From NCBI GenBank assembly GCA_018806915.1, contig JAGKQI010000007.1:62001-126000 (forward strand): 64,000 nt of DNA. The letters are read 5' to 3'. The notes under the pieces were generated by a model. It did no database searches. It saw only the letters and a list, made by a program, of their open reading frames with translations, and had not been told where the DNA came from. A program made the translations under genes and the position numbers. Position 1 is the first letter of the stretch, and each line of letters starts with the position of its first letter. The stretch comes from Phytophthora colocasiae (Eukaryota > Oomycota > Peronosporomycetes > Peronosporales > Peronosporaceae). This document shows positions 56,046-64,000 of the stretch, piece by piece.

Positions 56046-57272
56046 TTAATTTCTCGGTTCAGGATTTACGACTTCTTCCATTGAAAATTCTGTCGCGTTG
56101 GCGCTCACTGGCAGGTGGAAACCCGCCAACAGAAGGTCACTGAGATGGTTAAGTCGCTCTTCTTCCTGGAGTGCGTGTGTAGGTGGTTTTGACCACGATG
56201 CAAGCTTCGCGGTAAACAGCTTCAATGCAATCAATCCGTTCCGAGTCGTTACTCGTGAAACGAGCAAGTATGTTTGCTGAGGCTTGTTGACTGCTGCGTG
56301 CTTCGACTTCCCGTCCACGATAACCATTGATTGGAGTGTTTCTCCTTGTACCTTATAGACTGTTGAGCCTATCGCACAGACGAACGGGAACTGCTGCGGC
56401 CGGACCGTGATGGAGCGTGGTTGCCCATTTGGCGCCGCTGCTAGCTTGATAGTCATCTTGGAGTAGGCTTCGGTTGTAAAGAAAACTGGAAACAACTCGG
56501 GGTCGACGCCTTGCCGGATTGCCGTCGCTTGTGGTCTTGGGACTCGAATCATCGCATAGTCGGGTGGTCGGCTTGGTAGCTGTACGATTGTGGCAGTCGC
56601 GCTATCCCGAACAAGTTGAAACTGAGTCTCAGCGGCAAAATGAACGTATTCTAGCGTCCCAAGTGTACCGTTCGCGATTCCTTTGGCGGTGGCAACGTTC
56701 TGGGTGACTTGGATCGGCATTCCGTTTATTAGATCAAGATACGGTGCCAATCTACCGAAACGGTTGTCGGGCAGGCTGAACACGTACTGGAGGTCACTCT
56801 GACTCAAGTCATCGAGTGCGCCTTTGAAATTGGCGACTACGCGAATGGGGTATACGTTGGTTGGTAGCATTGATGCAGTCTCCGTGACAAAGGCGTTATT
56901 AATGGCCAGTCGCGTTGCATTTTCAGGTGTGACGAATACTGGCGAGGCTCCAACTTCATTTTGGAGCGACTGAGTGGCATCATGCTCGCCGGACTGGATA
57001 ACACGCGCATTAATCATGTTAATGAATTCAGGAGTCCATCGGCCCAACCGAGCCTCCCGGCATCCGTCCCCCCACTCAGGGTCGTTACGAAAGCGCATGG
57101 ATTCATCAAGAATCACGACTGTCGTCACGTTTCGCCACAGCTCGAATCCTTCGACATCCTCAGTGCTCGGCATTGTCTTGTTGACAGGGTCCACGTAAAT
57201 GGGGTCGGACTTTACTGGTGGCATCTGAAGAAAATCACCGACTAGTACGATGTGAAAATGGAACATTCTCAA
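56046..57272 (-). pseudogene. Helitron copy 2 helicase, C-terminal half (PIF1 type)
   Basis: PIF1-family motifs in order: HIVLVGDFLQMPPV, VVILDESMRF, GMPIQVTQNVATAKGIANGT, then the last-motif region AIGSTVYKVQGETLQSMVIVDGKSKHAA...TYLLVSRVTTRNGL. This half is uninterrupted and ends VVNPEPRN. It is out of frame with its N-terminal half because of a 7-bp loss near 57256. As part of RepHel the helicase would unwind the donor strand. Confidence 0.87.
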
Positions 57273-57275
57273 CTT

Positions 57276-58825
57276 GCATATAGCGACGAAGCAATTTGTC
57301 CAGTTTCAGTCATTCATGCTTGGTCATCATGGAGATATCATCGATGATGAGGACATCCAGTGGTACGTGTTTCTTCTCCTTGACGGCATGCTGTATTTGA
57401 AGTATGAAACTCGCAAATGTAACACCACTGACCGGAAAAGCTGCCACACTGGTCGGTGGCAGCTTTTCCGGTCAGTGCTGTCTTCACAATGCTTTTACTT
57501 CTGTGCCAACTCGAACAGAAGGCATCAATGGCGTCAATGACGCGACTTTTGCCAGTTCCACCGGCACCGCCGAGGAACATGAGTAGCTGATCCTGTCGTA
57601 GCTGCGACACAAAGTCGTTAGCTCGGTGACCTGCAACTGACGCATGAGTGCTTGCTAGCTCTTGTTGTTTAAAGCGTTGAAGTAGCGCATTTGCAACGAG
57701 GGAGAAGGCAACGTGCTGGCGTTGGTTGAGCGTGAAGACTTCGGAGACATTGTTGATGGTCGAATACGGCTGTAGTGCTGGATGGTTATCGTTCAAGCTC
57801 GTCGGGAACCACTGATTGTTCGACGCTAACGCGCTCTCAATGAGTTGAATAACATCGGCTGGTCGTTCATCAACAGGCCTCTCAGGTGGTGATGACTCAA
57901 CTTCATTGATTGTCATATCTTTCGCCCATTGCTGTAGTTCATCAACTGGTATGTCCAGTACTTGATCGCGACGGCTTATATGATTTGAGAAGTCGGCTAT
58001 ACTGTGAGCACTAACAATCAAGAGTTCTTGATGCATAGTACTTTCAGCCATTGAACCAGACTTTAAAGTCGGGAAGACTGGCAGGACTAACTCACTTGTA
58101 CTGTCGATAGTGGCTTCATGAAAAAGATGAAATGTGTCTTCGGATCTAGCAGCTGCCGAGTCCAATTCGTCAACGTGATCATTCGCTGTTTCAACGTCAT
58201 TGCGAGTACCAATGAGGTCGTCACTATCAGCAGCATGGTCTGGTGCAGTATTTTCGCATTCATTTTCTTCTTTTGCTTGCATTCTTGCGCGAAAATAGTC
58301 ATCCATGTTAGCCATAATTTCGCGGACGAAACTTGTCCGCGTGGGTTCCCATTGAAAATACGCGTCAATCCACGCTGCTTGGCTTGTCGAGTCACTTACT
58401 AGATCCAATACTGTACGGAACGGTTTGAACAATACAAGAGCGATTTGACTGCGCTTGGCAATGACTTCGCGTGGTGTTTCCACTTCCAAGTACGGCATGC
58501 GTACACCGGTGATGACTGGAACGACTTCTGCTTCATAATGTCCAACGCAAAATGAGCAATGCAATGGGTGATTCGGCAAGAAAAGCTCTGATGCTGTTGT
58601 TGACCGAATCCGCTTGTGCCGGAAACACCTCATGACGAACTCATAGAGGCAAAGTGAATCCAGCACCGGAGAACGATATATATAGTCATCCAAGAAAGAA
58701 GCTGCTCGGAATGTAACGTTAGAACTGCATTCTCGTAGCTCAATCAGATCGCACGAGTGTGCTTCTTGCTCAATCAGTTCGCACAAAATGTTTTTGAGGG
58801 GAAGCAAAGTGCATGCCATACTCAT
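57276..58825 (-). pseudogene. Helitron copy 2 helicase, N-terminal half with Walker A
   Basis: 495 codons from 58825 with GGAGGTGKSRVIDAI (Walker A, about 57550-57575), TALTGKAAT, and an acidic region upstream. After the hairpin insertion at 57426-57477 the protein goes out of frame. The correct frame is visible further on as VPLDVLIIDDISMM (Walker B) but hits a TGA after KHE. The region is absent from Helitron copy 1. Confidence 0.85.
57426..57477. repeat. Perfect 22-bp inverted repeat in the helicase gene
   Basis: Arms 57426-57447 and 57456-57477 are exact reverse complements around an 8-base loop. The arm encodes ALTGKAA of the helicase, so the second arm is an inverted duplicate of coding sequence that destroys the frame, as expected from a fold-back replication error. 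Confidence 0.9.
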
Positions 58826-58954
58826 GTAGACACATGACTCACGCAGCAGGTATAGAACCGCAAGCGGACCAGCGATCTCGCGACGGTTAGTTATCGCAAA
58901 GGCTAACGATGCAGCTCGTCTGCGACCAACAGTGGTTTGATCGGCTTTAATGTC

Positions 58955-59695
58955 TTAGTTTTGGTTCTCTCGCAGTCGACGTCGCTTAAACGCTGCCAGA
59001 GCTACAGCAGTGATTGAGTCAACAACACTCTGTGCCTTCGTCACGTACTTGGTTGCGTAGTAAATGCGAAGTATTGCTTCGAGTCCTCCAATTAACACTT
59101 GGGCGTCGTGATTGCATTTGAAAGCTAACATCATAGTGGTATTGAAGCCATTCACGTACTCATATGGAGTTCGTCGAGCAAGCTCGACACCAGCACTGGT
59201 ACAATACGTCTGTCCAACTCTTGCCCGTAGAAACCCATAGCGACATTGCCCTGGATTTGCTGCTCGGCTTGACTTAAAACAACTCCCCACATGAGACCAC
59301 CAGTGAAGATTCAACAGGAACACGAGTATAGATATCGCAAATGCCACCACGTTCGGAGTCCATCGCTCGTCTTCGACAGACGGAGGCAACGTTAATACGC
59401 CGCGAGCGACTTTGTCATTGCAAAATGCATTGTCTTGGCGCTGCTCGGATCGGTTTGGAGTTTCATTTAGAGATCTCAAATGATCGCCGTAAGAATCATC
59501 GAAATCGTTCTTAGCCGACAGGAAGCAATCTCGACGAAAGACTGCATTTCTTGCTGCACCAACACTTCCACGACATTGGATTTCCATGTTTACAGCATCA
59601 TCAAGTTCATCTGATGAGTACGCTCGCAATGTTGGCGGCCAGGTTGATGGTCGGTACTGCAAGAGAGCACGTCGCAATATGTGCTGAGAGCTCAT
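58955..59695 (-). pseudogene. Helitron copy 2 Rep: C-terminal part with catalytic tyrosine motif
   Basis: 246 codons. Contains WSHVGSCFKSSRAANPGQCRYGF and then IYYATKYVTKAQ (about 59040-59075), which fits the Helitron Rep motif with two Tyr and Lys (Y-x2-KY-x2-K) that attack DNA during rolling-circle transfer. Ends RRRLRENQN. It should be one protein with the HUH part (59725-61143) and the helicase; frameshifts separate them. This motif is deleted from copy 1. Confidence 0.82.
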
Positions 59696-59724
59696 CTTCG
59701 TTGCGCAATTAGAGCATTGGGCGA

Positions 59725-61143
59725 TCAGTGGTCGGCCGGAGCACTTTGTCTGCGTGTGTTGGGACTCTCGTGCGCCTCGACCGGTATTGGCAATTCTTGC
59801 AGATTGGCGAGCGGGTGCCCACAGAACTGACAGCTCGATGCATAAACACGACGAGGTAGAGAAGTGTTAACAATGCTGTCGGTATACGCAGCGATATCGC
59901 GGTAATATTGATCTCCATACTTTGCCACGGCTGCTTTGAACGCGTCAGAATTGGGTGGCGCATCAGCGATCCACACGAGAAAGTGGACATGCAGTGTTCC
60001 ACCGCCTTGGGTCTCAACCATACCGAAGTAAGCCTCGACGTTACCAAAGAGACCATCAAACGGCTTACTCTTTATGTGCTTCGGAGGTACACCGAGAACA
60101 TGCTCGATAAAGGCATCTACATTGTTCATGAAGAGGCGAGCCGACACCACGTCATTTTGCAAACCTGCACTATGAAGAGTCGATTTCTGAGGAAGATCAG
60201 CCAGGTTGGCATCGAATAGTGTATCGATAGACGTGATACCCGTATAATGAGCCATCACAAATGATTCGGCTACATTTGGTGTCAGTGTAACGAAGAGGGA
60301 TGGTTGCCCGTATCGGGCTTGGTACGCAAATGCACGGCGGCGACACTTTGCTCGCTCACTATCACTGCCCCAAATCACACCACCACTCAGGTCTACCGTC
60401 TTGAGGAAGTTGTTCGCACTAGAAGAGCTGAAATGGCCCGGTGCCGTTCGACCTTGGCGATGAAAGTGATTCTGCAGGAGAGCTTCCACCAATGAGTCCT
60501 CAGTGATGCCACTGTAGGGTTCAAACAAGGCAGGATTGCGCTTACATTTCAACGCGACTTGTCGGTACATCGTTTGGACGGAGATGAAATCAAAGCACAC
60601 GAGCATGAAAAGCTCATCCTCAGCAAATTTTCGCGTACTCAGCAAACTATAATGCCGAATACAAGCATCCAATGACACTGGAACTTGCCTCTCTTCGCCT
60701 GGATGCCCTCGGCCATAGGGAAATAAATGCGGGAACATTCGGGCGAAGAGAAACTTATCGTTTGGTGCGAATTGACTGGAATGGCGAACCAGGAACTGAT
60801 GTTGTGTTGCGTTCTGGACTGACACTTTCGCGACATCCACGCTAGTAGATGTAGTATCGTGCGTATTGACCTCGCGATCCTCAGAAATGAAGACCACTTT
60901 ACGCTCAACAACATCCGTTTCTCCATCAACACAGCCAGTTTCATCAACACCGCCAACACGTTCACTCTCCTCGTCTACATGATCAACTTCAACATGAGCG
61001 TCAGGCTCCATACAAATTAAGTGCTCGGGTATTGCTTCGGTCTCGAGCCCAGAGCAGTCAATGTTGATGCTCTCATAGACAGAATTGTGCTCGTGATAGA
61101 AGACGAGCAAATCTTCAACAACTTGACGTCGAACAAGGTGCAT
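59725..61143 (-). pseudogene. Helitron copy 2 Rep: HUH endonuclease region
   Basis: 472 codons nearly identical to 5103-6560 of copy 1. LFVTLTPNVAESF and GGGTLHVHFLVW (HVH near 59985) are intact. It ends at a TGA after PADH, created by a base change where copy 1 reads PADHCSPN. The upstream 326 bp linking it to the zinc-finger part is deleted. Confidence 0.85.
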
Positions 61144-61158
61144 TTTCCGTATCCGAGC

Positions 61159-61827
61159 TTAGTCATCTGAGTGGACACCACGCCTAGAAAGAAGAATTCC
61201 ACTCAACTCTGCAAACATCTCAGAGCAGTCGTATTCAGCAAGCAGTGCTGCAGACAAATTTTCCCCATCACTTGACAGTAGAGACCGCATTCTTTGAATG
61301 ACGTCCGAATCGTTTATTGTGATATTGCGAGTCGACTTGAGCGGCTTGCAACAGTCACACACAGCACATGTCATCTCGTCAAGGCTGGATGGTCCAAGTG
61401 CTAGTCTGAGTTTGTGTAACGCATTGTCTTTTGTATCGCTAGATACTGAGCAAAGTCTTGGGATCTCATCAAGCCAAACACGGCAAGATTCACGGTCTGG
61501 TTGTTGGTTTCCTTCGTCAGTGTTTACAGTGGAATATACACGCCGGTGTCGCTCTCGGTCTCTCTGCAACCGTTCCAATCGTGCGCTATCTGTTTCACGA
61601 GCACGAAATCGACGAACAGCCCTTCGATGATGATGGCGCTCACGCCGCTCATCAACACTAAGAACCATGATCACAAATTTTGTCACTACGACCATGGTGG
61701 GGAAAGTGCTCAGCAAATCGACGCGACACCGTGCGTACCACCCGAGAGACTGCATTTCGTTGCGCAAGCCGTTGAACCATGTACACTGCAATGACTTGGT
61801 TCTCTTGACTCTAGTTAACTTAAACAA
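61159..61827 (-). pseudogene. Helitron copy 2 Rep: N-terminal zinc-finger region
   Basis: 222 codons matching 6900-7558. Keeps CAVCDCC and the Arg-rich segment, with a small His insertion (ERRERHHHRRAVRR). It stops at 61159 where the 326-bp deletion removes the second Cys cluster CEQC. Confidence 0.75.
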
Positions 61828-62038
61828 AACGACGACTTCGGCTCAAAGATCTTGATGCTAGCTTCATATAGTGGCAGAACTCGTTGTAAAGCTTCGATCA
61901 TCATCCAGTATAATTACCTCGTCCCCAAATACCTCGTCCCCTAGCATTCAGTGGCTCACTCGCAAGGCATTCTTTCCAAGTTCATTGTGCATTCTGCACT
62001 CTCTTCAACAACTCACTGAAGTCTCACACACAAGAACA

Positions 62039-62803
62039 ATGCCACCAAAGCGACGCGAGAAAGAATCAACAGTAAAACAAGTGACAGACAATGCAACTGC
62101 TACACAAATCTTGCCGACAGCAACAACAAAATCTACACGATCACAAACACTGTTTGAGCACGAGACTGTGTGCTCAAATGCTTCAGAGAAGAATCACCAA
62201 CCACCAGTGACGGGCTACCAGTCGCCATTAAAGAAACTTAAGAAGAAGATGCACCAGCAAGAGCACACGGTCATTGACACAATCGACGGAGAGTAGCTTC
62301 TTCATGGACCGACCAACAATGGTATTTACTAATATTATTCTAGTATTGAACAGGTCTGCGCGAATTTATCACACACAACGACGTTAGCAACCCAAACGTT
62401 CGTGAAACCATTCGAATCAAGGCCCGACTGCTTTGGACGTCGCAGGATACCATCTACGATCTACATTTTCTCCGACTCTACTTTGGCGAGCACCAAGCAA
62501 CCGAATCGCTCCAGCAGCAACAACAGGTAAACATAATATTGCACTTTGAAGGTATAGTATTTTACTGAAGCGGCTATAACGGGTGCATCACAGGAGTTCC
62601 AGCAAGCACAGCGAGAAAACCCCTTCGAGACCAACCAATTCTTGATCACAGTGTCACTGTTAAACGTCGATCCAAACAATCCAGATCTCCCCCGTCCTGG
62701 CACCGTGGTTTTAATCGCTCCCATGAAGCTACGACTGTATCGCAACTGCCCCCAAGTTGACGCCAAGCTTTATGGATTAACCACAGTCCAAGACGCTCCA
62801 TGA
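62039..62803 (+). CDS. Plus-strand accessory gene of the Helitron (copy 2)
   Basis: Starts MPPKRREKESTVKQ at 62039, divergent from Rep with about 210 bp between. Exon 1 is open to the TAG at 62294-62296, where a donor-like GAGA|GTAGC occurs; AT-rich sequence with TTTACTAAT and TTATTCTAG follows. A second exon (about 62358-62526) reads LREFITHNDVSNPN...YDLHFLRLYFGEHQATE, then a Gln run. The third (62594-62803) follows a clear intron (62527-62593, CAG|GTAAAC...CATCACAG|G) and ends LYGLTTVQDAP. I could not find splice sites that join exon 1 to exon 2 in phase, so the first junction is unresolved. Family not recognised; an ssDNA-binding role is only a guess from Helitron biology. Confidence 0.6.
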
Positions 62804-63042
62804 GATCTCGACAACATTTATTCGCACAACACACAAGCAATTCCACACGTGCATTCATTCATTCCACAATCGCAGTCACGCACCCACGAAAGACTCCAAA
62901 GCACCAACAAAATCTGCGAATTGCATCACCATCGAGCCCAATTGTTAGCTTCGTAAGTTTGGTTTCGGCTAAAGCCATTCGAAAACTTACATGCATTGAT
63001 TCACTTACGCGCGAGTTGTGCATTGTTTCGACGACTAGCGTT
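62804..63042. other. Helitron 5' terminal region and junction with the SET gene
   Basis: Non-coding end of Helitron copy 2, matching 55659-55780 from 62894 on. It contains the empty CTCC target site (62894-62897). Homology to copy 1 stops after CGCGAG at 63015; about 27 bp of unique sequence separates it from the SET stop codon. Confidence 0.7.
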
Positions 63043-64000
63043 TCACATTTGCAAAAACCTATCCATGGTGAGCTGCACGAATCGTTTCTTCGTAGATGAC
63101 TGCACGAGTGAACTGCCATGAAAATGGTTATGAGTTAGCAAGCCAACGACACCTTGGCAGTTACTAGATCCACACAGGCACTCAAATCCCTGACGTACAA
63201 CCACAGTTACTGCAGTTCCTCAAATCAACATTCTGCAAGTTTACTCACCTTACAATCAATATTTTCACATCTGTAGTCAAAGGTGAGTTCATCACCAGCC
63301 TTGACACGCCGAATAGTAAACAAACCACAGCGTTCTTGACCACGAACACTCCATTTTTCTAATCGACAATTAGGATCGCACGAGTGATTAACAAACCGCA
63401 TCCGCCCTCCAATCCGAGTAGCATCGATGACGAGATGCGCATTGAGCTCTAGCATGTAAAAATGTCTTGCATCTCGGTAAAGCTTTACAACACCTTGTTA
63501 GTGCCATACTTACTCACACATACGCTGTCCATGCCTACCTGTGAACGCAACCGCGCTTCTTCGCGACAAAGCATCTCTCCAACGTATTCACCAACGAAAC
63601 GTCCTACATCAACATCTTCCAGAGTAATTACACCGACACCTTTCTGCTCACAATCAACCACTGCAGTCGCAAGCGTCGACCCTAGCTGGAGTTGCCGATT
63701 AGAACAACTCTCCCCGCACGGGCAATACTTTGTAACACACTCATATCGCATCTATTGGGAAATACACAGCTAAAAACGTTACTAGTAGATGCTAACGCAG
63801 CAATCCACGAAGCACGTACCGAGCGATTCATACATCCATCCTGACATCCTTGGCCAGTCCCTTCGACAAGTTCGCACGTACAAACTGCAATATCACTCTA
63901 TCACACGAATCAGCTCCTCCAATACTTTTCATTAAAGACCTACAGACACACCGACTCACTTCTGAAGGCACTAACCATTCACCACCTTCGCGTACATTGG
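63043..64000 (-). CDS. AWS-SET-postSET histone lysine methyltransferase, H3K36-type (partial, five exons seen)
   Basis: Exons by splice signals and frame: 64000-63960 (continues off the window), 63897-63820, 63751-63514, 63472-63249, 63189-63043; introns of 62, 68, 41 and 59 nt with GT...AG ends (GTGAGT, GTACGT, GTAAGT, GTGAGT). AWS: CTCELVEG, GCQDGCMNR, CPCGESCSNR. SET: GVGVITLEDVDVGRFVGEYVGE (AdoMet-binding), YMLELNAHLVIDA, RFVNHSCDPNC (catalytic NHSC) and GDELTFDY. Post-SET: CLCGSSNC. AWS plus SET plus post-SET is the arrangement of SETD2/NSD/ASH1-like enzymes that methylate H3K36 in the nucleus. The stop codon (63043-63045) lies about 28 bp from the Helitron end. Confidence 0.88.

Larger units (their letters stand above)
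55784..63015 (-). mobile_element. Helitron copy 2 (about 7.2 kb, defective)
   Basis: Carries Rep/helicase pieces on the minus strand and one accessory gene on the plus strand, without LTR insertions. Relative to copy 1 it lacks 326 bp of Rep (equivalent of 6572-6897, junction near 61161) and 7 bp in the helicase near 57256, and carries a hairpin duplication at 57426-57477. It retains the empty insertion sites of both outer-family LTR insertions. The minus-strand 5' end reads TCGCGCGTAAGTG. No canonical CTRR 3' end was found. Confidence 0.85.

Noticed and set aside
62859..63119. 86-codon minus-strand frame across the Helitron end
   Set aside because: It is a shifted frame over the SET gene last exon and Helitron terminus; the spliced SET frame with CLCGSSNC explains the coding signal.

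Overview
The window is eukaryotic and is filled almost entirely by nested mobile elements lying between two host genes. It most likely comes from an oomycete (Phytophthora or a close relative). The reasons are a Crinkler-type nuclease-like C-terminus at the left edge, very short introns (41-68 nt) in the gene at the right edge, Helitrons, and Ty3/gypsy elements with a chromodomain and a second RNase H. This assignment is an inference from gene content; no species marker was seen.

Layout: (1) 2-856, partial host gene (+). (2) 1204-8631, Helitron copy 1, read on the minus strand, carrying a solo LTR of the 'outer' gypsy family at 1770-3669. (3) 8632-55658, a gypsy element on the minus strand (the 'outer' element) inserted in the tail of Helitron copy 1 with a 4-bp duplication CTCC; Helitron copy 2 still shows the empty site at 62894-62897. 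(4) 13942-43479, inside the outer element, a second gypsy family (the 'inner' element) as a tandem LTR-internal-LTR-internal-LTR array flanked by one TTCT duplication. (5) 55659-55780, last piece of Helitron copy 1. (6) 55784 to about 63015, Helitron copy 2. (7) 63043-64000, the 3' half of an AWS-SET-postSET histone methyltransferase gene (-), running off the right edge.

Both gypsy families share one plan, in element (minus-strand) sense: 5' LTR, PBS, very long Gag with zinc knuckles, Pol (aspartic protease, RT, degenerate RNase H, intact RNase HI-like domain, DD35E integrase, chromodomain), then a large gene on the opposite strand, polypurine tract and 3' LTR. The opposite-strand gene encodes a roughly 950-1000-residue protein with a coiled coil and acidic, Ser-rich linkers. 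It is recognisably homologous between two families whose LTRs do not align, so it looks like a selected component. At the gag-pol junction both families carry the heptamer GTTAAAC followed by a stem-loop in which two base pairs covary, which suggests programmed -1 frameshifting.

The outer element is the least damaged (one 1271-codon pol frame). The inner copies are broken by many single-base indels, a large share in homopolymers, which may be decay or long-read sequence error. The two Helitrons are broken in complementary ways: copy 1 lacks the catalytic tyrosines and Walker A segment, and copy 2 lacks a 326-bp Rep segment and carries a hairpin duplication in its helicase.
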